Assembly (NCBI GenBank): GCA_029256035.1
Contig: JAQSYR010000236.1
Span: 1 to 5,429, forward strand
Reading direction: 5' to 3'
Source: Anaerocolumna sp.
Lineage (GTDB): Bacteria > Bacillota > Clostridia > Lachnospirales > Lachnospiraceae
Length of the DNA: 5,429 bases
The translations under genes were made by a program, and so were the position numbers. The notes under the pieces are model-generated. The model worked only from the letters and a program-made list of their open reading frames with translations. It searched no databases and had not been told where the DNA came from. Below are positions 1 through 5,041 of this stretch, piece by piece. Within the stretch, counting starts at the first letter, position 1. Each line of letters opens with the position of its first letter.

Positions 1-962
1 TCGTAGGTTCTTCCTACTACTTTGGCTATCATCATAACCACTAGCATAACAATAGATCTGTTGGTAGAAACACTAAAATTAGTGAGAATACCATACACAA
101 GAATAAAGCCTATAGATAATAAGGTTGCTGGTAAGAGTGGTATCCTTAATTTGCTTAACAACTGATAGAAGGAGAGGCCAAGAATAGATATATGCAAACC
201 CGAGATAGCCAAAATGTGAGATATTCCATTTTTCTGGTATAGTTCTTTCATTTCCTCATCTAAAAGTTCTGATTCTCCTAAAATCATGGCAGATAGAATC
301 CCTGCATCTTTTTCTGGCAGGATACCATAAAATGTATGAATTACTTTATATTTATAATTGTAGATGCCTTGATAAACTTTGGAGTACTCCGAATCCATTA
401 AGGATATAGCGTCTGCAGTGATTTTGTAATCAATGTTACTCATTCGGTTATATAGTTGTTCATCAAACTGACCTGGATTTGTAGCTTGTTTGAATTTTGT
501 AATTTGTCCGGAAACTAATAGAATATTGCCAATTTTATAAGAGTTTTTATGAGAGCTGTAGACGGTTACTTTAGAACTATAGAATTGCTGATCTGACAAA
601 GAAATTGTAATCATATTATTTTTTAAAGTAAGAATTATATAGGAACCTCGGTCACTGATGGACTCTAGTTGTCCTTTTATTGTTCCATTTATTTTATCCT
701 CAAAAAAATTATTAATAGGCGGTGATGTAATCTGTTGATTCAGCCTGACTTGGCCTAAGAGAAGTAGAAATGGGAAGCCATATAAAAATAAATGATATTT
801 TAAAGTATTTTTCTTATCTTTCCAAGGAAAGCATATATACTTTGTAATAATAGCAGCTAAAATTATTGCTGCCAAAATAACAAACTTCAAACCCACCTGA
901 TAAAGCCCCATTCCTGCTGTATATGCTAAAAGCAGCCAGACCAGTGGCCTTTTTATTATCAA
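1..962 (-). CDS. comEC: ComEC/Rec2-family DNA internalization channel, N-terminal part (runs off window)
   Basis: ComEC is the polytopic membrane channel that carries single-stranded DNA into the cell during natural transformation. I translated 320 open codons, against a family size of about 700-800 residues, so only the N-terminal part is here. Hydrophobic segments lie at about residues 7-22, 26-44 and 56-73. A soluble stretch (about 80-215) fits the DUF4131/OB-fold region and carries NPGQFDEQLYNRM at 162-174. The Competence domain begins near 220, with NGISHILAISGLHISILG at 245-262 and SVSTNRSIVM at 297-306, both highly typical of ComEC. No ATG is available after the in-frame stop upstream. 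TTG at 962 is chosen because AGGGGGAG lies five bases before it; the in-frame GTG at 968 touches that site. It is the last gene of a probable comEA-to-comEC run. The C-terminal metallo-beta-lactamase-like domain, if present, is outside the window. Confidence 0.93.
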   Translation of the reverse strand, partial: MIIKRPLVWLLLAYTAGMGLYQVGLKFVILAAIILAAIITKYICFPWKDKKNTLKYHLFLYGFPFLLLLGQVRLNQQITSPPINNFFEDKINGTIKGQLESISDRGSYIILTLKNNMITISLSDQQFYSSKVTVYSSHKNSYKIGNILLVSGQITKFKQATNPGQFDEQLYNRMSNIDYKITADAISLMDSEYSKVYQGIYNYKYKVIHTFYGILPEKDAGILSAMILGESELLDEEMKELYQKNGISHILAISGLHISILGLSFYQLLSKLRIPLLPATLLSIGFILVYGILTNFSVSTNRSIVMLVVMMIAKVVGRTY

Positions 963-985
963 TCCCACTCCCCCTTTTAAAAGCT

Positions 986-1013
986 GGAGAGAATCTTAGT
1001 AATGATTCCCTCC
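986..1013 (-). promoter_or_regulatory. Hairpin just upstream of the comEC ribosome binding site (leader or terminator-like)
   Basis: On the minus strand GGAGGGAATC (1013-1004) can pair with GATTCTCTCC (995-986) over ten base pairs including one G-U wobble, with an eight-base loop. The 3' arm is followed by AGC and four U residues, then AAAA and the comEC Shine-Dalgarno sequence at 975-968. It resembles a weak intrinsic terminator, but the U-tract is short and it lies inside the probable comEC leader. CUCUCC of the 3' arm could instead pair with GGGGAG of the ribosome binding site, so a switch between two structures is possible. The pairing is seen; the function is inferred. Confidence 0.45.
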
Positions 1014-1047
1014 CAACTGTTTTATTATATTATTGTATCATTATTTT

Positions 1048-1153
1048 ATGATGTTGGGGTCAAAAGTCTAACTTTATATATAAAAGCGAATAACAACGTA
1101 TATATTTTCATCTGGACTTGCCTTTCCCTTCGGACGGTTGACCCCAACATCAT
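1048..1153. repeat. 106-base element bounded by a perfect 16-base inverted repeat
   Basis: ATGATGTTGGGGTCAA at 1048-1063 is the exact reverse complement of the sequence at 1138-1153. The 74-base interior can pair further: AAGTC (1064-1068) directly inside the left arm matches GACTT (1115-1119), and alternating TA tracts lie nearer the centre. No open reading frame of note is inside. Its size, terminal inverted repeats and intergenic position fit a small non-autonomous element (MITE-like) or a structured RNA; it could also act as a terminator between the GerMN gene and comEC, although no U-run follows the stem directly. With one copy in view I cannot tell these apart. Confidence 0.6.
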
Positions 1154-1166
1154 TTTATTGTATCAT
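1138..1166 (+). promoter_or_regulatory. Candidate outward promoter in the right inverted repeat, antisense to the GerMN gene
   Basis: TTGACC (1138-1143), a 17-base spacer and TATCAT (1161-1166) match the vegetative sigma-factor consensus at five of six bases in each box. It points towards the GerMN lipoprotein gene, which lies on the other strand, so a transcript would be antisense to that gene's 3' end. No plus-strand gene follows. AT-rich DNA gives chance matches, so this is only a candidate. Confidence 0.3.
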
Positions 1167-1195
1167 TATATTATTGTATTATTTTTAAATATAAA

Positions 1196-2209
1196 TCATT
1201 TGCTTTCTTCTACAATTTCCAGATTACGCTCAAAGAGGCCATCAAAAGGTATTTTGTCTCCATAGGTTGCTCTTGTTGCTCCATCTATTGTAAATTGAAC
1301 TTTGTTTATGGTAGATAATTCATCTAAAGAATTTACGACAGAGTAAATAACAACTTCTTCTCCAATTCCAGGTACTTTATCTAAAAATTTTTTATTGAAA
1401 TCCACATAACATATGTTATCTTTCGTAGTAACTTTGATTAATTCCGTTCCTTCTGGCATAGTATGAATCATATTATCTTCAATAGGTCCATTAATTAACT
1501 GCTGAATAATCATCTGTTCAATAGATCGATTACCATTATAGGTAATCAGTAGGTTAGATTCTACTAAAGCATCCCCTTCTTCATTTGAATAATATATTTT
1601 TACATATACTTTTTCAGCATCTGTATCATCTATAAAATCAGTTCCCTTCATAAAGCCTACTGGTTTATCATTATTTCCCATAAGGGGCAAGCCATTAATA
1701 TAAAACTCAATATAATCCACACCCTCAATCTGGCTTAGAGTTTTTACTATGGTAGCGCGACAAAGAATTTCATTTAGCCCTGTTAATGAACTGTAATCCG
1801 AACTAAAATTAATTGTCAGAATGCCACCTTCATTAAAAGTATATTGCAAAACTTTAACATCTTCCGGCTTCGCTTTTTTCATGGTAATATCAGCCGGATC
1901 TGTGCTTAGAGCATCTAAAAATTCATCTACTAACGCCTCTTTTGTTTTACCAGTTGGTTTATAATCAACCCCAATTATTTTAGTACTGTTCGTGTCTGTA
2001 TAGTAGACTTGCATAGAGGCTTCTGCAATATTATCTTGTTCTAAATCATTGTCTTTGCTGCATCCAAAAGATAAAATTCCTATAAGTATCAGTAACGGAA
2101 GCAATCTATATTTTAACAACTTTCTGCTACTAATGGGTTGCTTTAACGTTCTCATAAGTTTCATATTCAAAATTATTTTCATATTCAAAATTATTTTTAT
2201 ATCCATCAT
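1196..2209 (-). CDS. Lipoprotein with two GerMN domains
   Basis: The product is 337 residues: a basic N-terminus, a hydrophobic segment (about residues 36-49) and a lipobox-type end SFGC with Cys50, so it is probably lipid-anchored on the outer face of the membrane. Two related regions follow, about 66-177 (from MQVYYTDT to INGLPL) and 202-320 (from VKIYYSNEEG to FTIDGA), matching paired GerMN domains. In Bacillus GerM acts in sporulation and germination; in Actinobacteria the GerMN lipoprotein LpqB works with the MtrAB two-component system. Here it directly follows a regulator and kinase, so a sensory accessory role is a reasonable inference. ATG at 2209 is the first start after a strong AGGAGG, but spacing is long at 15 bases; internal ATGs in the repeated N-terminus are alternatives. 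The 33-residue stretch before the hydrophobic core is long for a lipoprotein signal. The substrate or ligand is unknown. Confidence 0.88.
   Translation of the reverse strand: MMDIKIILNMKIILNMKLMRTLKQPISSRKLLKYRLLPLLILIGILSFGCSKDNDLEQDNIAEASMQVYYTDTNSTKIIGVDYKPTGKTKEALVDEFLDALSTDPADITMKKAKPEDVKVLQYTFNEGGILTINFSSDYSSLTGLNEILCRATIVKTLSQIEGVDYIEFYINGLPLMGNNDKPVGFMKGTDFIDDTDAEKVYVKIYYSNEEGDALVESNLLITYNGNRSIEQMIIQQLINGPIEDNMIHTMPEGTELIKVTTKDNICYVDFNKKFLDKVPGIGEEVVIYSVVNSLDELSTINKVQFTIDGATRATYGDKIPFDGLFERNLEIVEESK
2162..2197 (-). repeat. Perfect 18-base tandem duplication in the start of the GerMN gene
   Basis: CATATTCAAAATTATTTT on the plus strand occurs twice without a gap (2162-2179 and 2180-2197). 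In the coding frame each copy adds six residues, giving the protein start the repeated motif KIILNM. Because 18 is a multiple of three the frame is kept. It lengthens the part before the signal-peptide core and adds another in-frame ATG. Confidence 0.9.
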
Positions 2210-2230
2210 ATAGAAATATAGAAACCTCCT
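2208..2230 (-). promoter_or_regulatory. GerMN gene ribosome binding site with an 8-base tandem duplication in the spacer
   Basis: AGGAGG at 2230-2225 is a strong Shine-Dalgarno sequence, but 15 bases separate it from ATG at 2209. The spacer contains ATATAGAA (plus strand) twice in tandem, at 2208-2215 and 2216-2223. Removing one copy would give a near-ideal spacing of seven bases, so the duplication has probably weakened translation from this start. Confidence 0.7.
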
Positions 2231-2275
2231 TTCCCTTTAACTAAACTTAAGCAAATTCGAAGCATATTATTGTGT

Positions 2276-3247
2276 TTAAACAATATAATTAATTGGTATT
2301 CTTACGGTAAACGTAGTCCCTTCATTTTCTTTACTATAAACCTTAATTGCACCTTTATGCATATGAATTGCATTTTTAGCTATGGAGAGACCAAGTCCTG
2401 TTCCACCGGTTCCCCTGGAACGGGCCTTATCTACTCGATAAAAACGTTCAAAAATAAAGTCCTGGGACTCCTCTGGTATTCCAATACCAGAATCGGATAC
2501 TTTTACATAAAAATACTTATGATCAGCGTTTAGGGATACCCGAACCCAACCATCTTCTACATTATATTTAATTGCATTCTCTATTAAATTAGAAATTGCC
2601 AAAGAAAGTTTCACCTCATCTACTTCAGCAACTACCGGGCGAAAACTTTCAAACACCAATTCAATATTTCGTTTCTTAGCAATTGGTCGCAATCTTTTTA
2701 AAACCTGTTCTAACAAATCATTGATTTTAACTGATGATATATTCATATCACTAGCAGTCTTGTCCAGCTTAACTAAGGATAATAAATCATTGATTATTTT
2801 ATTCTCACGTTCAATTTCATCTGCAATATCCACCAAGAATTCCCGGTAAAGTTCTGTTGGAACATTTTCCTGCATGAGAAGAGAATCCGCTAATACTTTA
2901 ACCGAAGTTAATGGTGTTTTCAGTTCATGGGAAACGTTGGATACAAATTCCTGCCTGGAACTTTCTAAATTCTTTATGCGCAAGAGCATCTGATTTAAAG
3001 AATCTGATATCTGTTTTATTTCAGTAAAGCTTTCTACGGAAACTTCTTCATCCAAATAACCTTCTGTCAAATGCCCAATTGCCTTCTTTAAAGAAAGCAA
3101 AGGTTTTATTAGCATACCAGAGTAAAAGAAAGCAATTACTAATATTAAAATGACGGAAGTAATAAGTAGCAAAGAAGCTTTCTGCGAGAGCAAATCGGAC
3201 ATGGAATATATATTTTTTGTGGAAGAAATAATAATTAGTGCTCCCAT
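2276..3247 (-). CDS. Sensor histidine kinase, membrane and catalytic part of a split gene
   Basis: This 323-residue piece carries the second membrane segment and the full cytoplasmic part of a HAMP-type histidine kinase: hydrophobic residues about 25-47, HAMP about 48-97, the H-box FVSNVSHELKTPLTSV with phospho-acceptor His107, the N-box around residues 219-229 (SNLIENAIKYN), the G1 box DSGIGIP (252-258), the F-box FERFYRVD (266-273) and the G2 box GTGGTGLGLS (279-288). All key catalytic residues are present. The family fold continues upstream in this frame (RHFIELTLPI) to a TAA near 3350, with no ATG or strong ribosome site, so the piece is the 3' part of a gene whose 5' part lies in another frame at 3587-3315. 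ATG 3247 is the first ATG after that stop and has only a weak AAGAAG two bases away. If translated alone it would lack the first membrane segment and sensor domain. Its natural partner is the regulator upstream. Confidence 0.85.
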   Translation of the reverse strand: MGALIIISSTKNIYSMSDLLSQKASLLLITSVILILVIAFFYSGMLIKPLLSLKKAIGHLTEGYLDEEVSVESFTEIKQISDSLNQMLLRIKNLESSRQEFVSNVSHELKTPLTSVKVLADSLLMQENVPTELYREFLVDIADEIERENKIINDLLSLVKLDKTASDMNISSVKINDLLEQVLKRLRPIAKKRNIELVFESFRPVVAEVDEVKLSLAISNLIENAIKYNVEDGWVRVSLNADHKYFYVKVSDSGIGIPEESQDFIFERFYRVDKARSRGTGGTGLGLSIAKNAIHMHKGAIKVYSKENEGTTFTVRIPINYIV

Positions 3248-3314
3248 AACTTCTTTTGTTGTATTATGGGTAATCGGAAGAGTCAGTTCAATAAAGTGCC
3301 TGTCATCATCTTTG

Positions 3315-3587
3315 TTAATGGCACCTGCACCTTTGGGTAATGAGATTTACTACCGTATTTCCTTGTCTTTGTATTTCATTTTTTCTATTAATAATAGCAT
3401 TTTGTGTGTAAGTTTTTATCATATCAAAAGAAACAAATATTACAGGAATTGCACCAATAAATAAGAGGGCCATTAAAATATAAACCCTCATACTGTTTAA
3501 AAACCATAATCTAGATTTAATCCTGGAAAAAATAGCCAACACCCCATTTTGTATGTATATATTTAGGATCACTTGGGTTATCTTCAA
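3315..3587 (-). pseudogene. N-terminal fragment of the split sensor histidine kinase
   Basis: This frame encodes the first membrane segment (MRVYILMALLFIGAIPVIFV) followed by a helix ending in NRKNEIQRQGNTVVNLI, the usual start of the extracellular part in this type of kinase, then runs out as TQRCRCH and a stop. The kinase continues in another frame 68 bases beyond the stop. From memory, relatives have a sensor domain of roughly 65-75 further residues between these two points, so a deletion with net frame change is the best reading. The start is uncertain: TTG 3587 has a GGAG nearby but overlaps the regulator gene by 71 bases, while GTG 3542 or TTG 3539 overlap it less. Overlap with the regulator end implies translational coupling. 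A sequencing or assembly error cannot be excluded from one sequence. Confidence 0.75.
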
Positions 3588-4206
3588 TCTTCTCCCTTAG
3601 TCTGCGAATGTGAACATCTACTGTTCTTACATCGCCCGGATAATCATATCCCCATACAGTATTCAGCAGGTTCTCACGGCTATATACTTTGTTTGGATTG
3701 AATATTAATAACTCAAGTAAATCAAATTCTTTCGCTGTTAAATTCACTTCTTTATTATTGACATACACTCTTCGGCTTTCACAATCAATTTTTAGGCCAT
3801 CATGAACAATTACTTTGGCAGAATCAGCGTTGATATTCTTCTTGGCACTACGACGCATAATCGCTTTAATTCTTGCTTTCACTTCTAAAATATTAAAAGG
3901 TTTTGTTATATAATCGTCTGCACCATATTCAAGGCCTAAAATTTTGTCCATATCATCCCCTTTTGCGGTAAGCATAATAATAGGCATACTGGAAAATTCA
4001 CGTATCTGTTGACATACTTCAAACCCCGTGAGTTTAGGTAACATTACATCTAATAAAACTACATCATATTCTGTTTTTTTCGCAGCTTCTAATGCTTCTT
4101 CTCCATCATAAGCTGTGTCTACTTCCATTCCGTCCTGTTCCAGACTAAATCGAATTCCTTTAACAATTAATTTTTCATCATCAACAACAAGTACTTTCTT
4201 TCCCAC
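3517..4206 (-). CDS. OmpR/PhoB-family response regulator (winged-helix DNA-binding)
   Basis: A 229-residue two-domain regulator that is phosphorylated by a partner kinase and binds promoter DNA. The receiver domain (about 3-118) has the acidic pair Asp9/Asp10, phospho-acceptor Asp53 (VVLLDVMLP), Thr80 and Lys102 (TKPF), all as expected. The C-terminal winged helix (about 130-227) shows LTAKEFDLLELL and the recognition region VRTVDVHIRRLREKI, ending GVGYFF, typical of the WalR/PhoP-like group. The length is normal and nothing is missing. GTG at 4206 is chosen because the receiver begins at once (GKKVLVVDDE), AGAGGTGA lies four bases upstream, and no in-frame start precedes it. It follows comEA by 45 bases and overlaps the broken kinase gene downstream. 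Which genes it controls cannot be read from the window; the surrounding comEA, GerMN gene and comEC are obvious candidates. A -10-like TATAAT at 4228-4223 has no good -35. Confidence 0.95.
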   Translation of the reverse strand: MGKKVLVVDDEKLIVKGIRFSLEQDGMEVDTAYDGEEALEAAKKTEYDVVLLDVMLPKLTGFEVCQQIREFSSMPIIMLTAKGDDMDKILGLEYGADDYITKPFNILEVKARIKAIMRRSAKKNINADSAKVIVHDGLKIDCESRRVYVNNKEVNLTAKEFDLLELLIFNPNKVYSRENLLNTVWGYDYPGDVRTVDVHIRRLREKIEDNPSDPKYIHTKWGVGYFFQD

Positions 4207-4218
4207 ATTATCACCTCT
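4204..4218 (-). promoter_or_regulatory. Ribosome binding site of the response regulator with overlapping ATG and GTG starts
   Basis: AGAGGTGA (4218-4211) is followed by TAAT and then GTG (4206-4204), the true start. An ATG at 4208-4206 shares one base with that GTG and opens a 13-codon out-of-frame reading ending in TAA. Ribosomes choosing the ATG would not make the regulator, so the arrangement may lower its yield. Confidence 0.6.
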
Positions 4219-4251
4219 TTAAATTATAATTACTTATCTTTCCTTAAATAT

Positions 4252-4908
4252 TTATTTATCATTTATTGTAATAAACTCACTGATTTTATTAAATACAGAA
4301 TCTTTTATTCCTTCAATATTCTTAATTTCTTCAATGGATTTAAAACTGCCTTTATCCTGTCTATAAGAAATTATGCTATTGGCTTTTGCTTCTCCGATTC
4401 CGGCTAGTGTCATAAGTTCTTCTTTTGTAGCCGTATTAATATTAACTTTAACTTCCTGGTTTTTCTCCTGGCTGACACTTTGTATATGCTCTAAAGGATC
4501 TACGGATACAACTTCAGATTCTGTTGGAATATAGACCTGCTGTCCATCGGTTACCAAAGCCGCTTGGTTCACATACTCTCCCGCAGCTTCCTTTGTTAAA
4601 CCTCCAGCTAATTGTATCATCTGGATAATTCTTGTCCCTTCCTTAACTTCATATACACCAGGTTTATTAACTGCTCCACAAATATGAACAAAAATTATAT
4701 CTGTTTTTGCAGGTTGACTATCATTATGATCTGATGTTGATAATTCTGTACTTTCCTCTGTTTCAGGAAGAAGCGCCAAATCCGAAGAGTTATTCTCCAG
4801 GGAAATCACTTCTTTTTGATCTGCTGTTATACTGCAACTATAAAAAAGCCCTGTAAGAATTACAAAAAGAATAACCAATAAGAGTTTATATTTTTTATTT
4901 TTTTCCAT
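4252..4908 (-). CDS. comEA: ComEA-family DNA receptor with SLBB and helix-hairpin-helix domains
   Basis: ComEA binds incoming double-stranded DNA outside the membrane and passes it to the ComEC channel. From ATG 4908 the protein is 218 residues: a short basic start, one hydrophobic segment (about 8-24) serving as anchor or signal, an acidic Ser/Thr/Glu-rich linker (about 35-68), an SLBB domain (about 70-128, with VHICGAVNKPGVYEV) and a C-terminal pair of helix-hairpin-helix motifs (about 154-212, with VNINTATKEELMTLAGIGEAKANSIISYR split over residues 155-183 and a second hairpin near IEGIKD). The order is the standard ComEA layout. An upstream in-frame ATG at 4938 exists, but AGGTGG at 4920-4915 sits six bases before 4908 and would lie inside the longer reading, so 4908 is preferred. 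Cys25 follows FYS, a non-standard lipobox. The gene appears to lead a run ending in comEC. Confidence 0.93.
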   Translation of the reverse strand: MEKNKKYKLLLVILFVILTGLFYSCSITADQKEVISLENNSSDLALLPETEESTELSTSDHNDSQPAKTDIIFVHICGAVNKPGVYEVKEGTRIIQMIQLAGGLTKEAAGEYVNQAALVTDGQQVYIPTESEVVSVDPLEHIQSVSQEKNQEVKVNINTATKEELMTLAGIGEAKANSIISYRQDKGSFKSIEEIKNIEGIKDSVFNKISEFITINDK

Positions 4909-4986
4909 AAAAATCCACCTTTCAATAAAGTAAACCACTCTACAAAAGGCCGATTAAACTGTATCCTCAATACAATTCATAGTATT

Positions 4987-5015
4987 ATTTTACCTAAATA
5001 GTTGTATTATTACAA
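4987..5015 (-). promoter_or_regulatory. Candidate promoter for comEA and the genes after it
   Basis: On the minus strand TTGTAA (5015-5010), a 17-base spacer and TAAAAT (4992-4987) resemble vegetative -35 and -10 boxes (four and five of six bases). Transcription would start near 4980, giving a leader of about 70 bases before comEA. The -35 lies in a small dyad, TTGTA/TACAA (5015-5002), and another dyad, TGTAT/ATACA (4974-4960), sits just after the start; either could bind a regulator. The region is AT-rich, so chance matches are likely. Confidence 0.4.
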
Positions 5016-5017
5016 TA

Positions 5018-5041
5018 GGAAATAAAATTTATTTTATTTCC
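5018..5041 (-). terminator. Perfect AT-rich palindrome over the stop codon of the YdcZ-family gene (possible weak terminator)
   Basis: GGAAATAAAA (5018-5027) and TTTTATTTCC (5032-5041) form an exact ten-base inverted repeat with a four-base loop. It includes the TAA stop at 5036-5034 and reads the same on both strands, so it could act in either direction. Only two of ten pairs are G-C and no extra U-run follows, so termination would be weak. Confidence 0.35.

Larger units (their letters stand above)
1030..1169. repeat. 15-base direct repeats flanking the inverted-repeat element
   Basis: TTATTGTATCATTAT occurs at 1030-1044 and again at 1155-1169, lying three bases outside the left inverted repeat and one base outside the right one. 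A second phrase, ATTATATTATTGTAT, is also shared (1024-1038 and 1165-1179), so the flanks are built of overlapping short AT-rich repeats. This could be a target-site duplication left by insertion, or only low-complexity AT repeats; the length and mixed phase make the first reading uncertain. Confidence 0.5.

Noticed and set aside
1024..1063. Promoter for comEC from TTGACC (1063-1058) and TATAAT (1029-1024) on the minus strand
   Set aside because: The spacing of 28 bases is far from 17, and no alternative -10 at proper distance is convincing.
1002..1265. Plus-strand open frame of 87 codons
   Set aside because: It spans the AT-rich inverted-repeat spacer and then runs antisense through the end of the GerMN gene; the protein has no recognisable domain and no good ribosome site.
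2273..2282. Perfect palindrome TGTTTAAACA at the kinase stop codon
   Set aside because: It is short, AT-rich, has no loop for a terminator and no following U-run; expected by chance in this composition.
2270..2533. Plus-strand open frame opposite the kinase
   Set aside because: It is antisense to the conserved ATP-binding region of the kinase and shows no family features.
3315..3350. Programmed ribosomal frameshift joining the two kinase fragments
   Set aside because: No slippery run or stimulatory structure is evident at the overlap, and a simple shift would not restore the missing sensor sequence.
3150..3464. Plus-strand open frame opposite the kinase break
   Set aside because: It is a shadow of the kinase membrane region on the other strand, with no domain and no ribosome site.
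4223..4228. TATAAT before the response regulator as a promoter
   Set aside because: No reasonable -35 box lies 16-18 bases upstream and the spacer is AT-rich, so it is probably chance.
4909..4938. Ten-residue longer start for comEA at ATG 4938
   Set aside because: The good ribosome site at 4920-4915 falls within this extension and serves ATG 4908; no ribosome site is visible before 4938.
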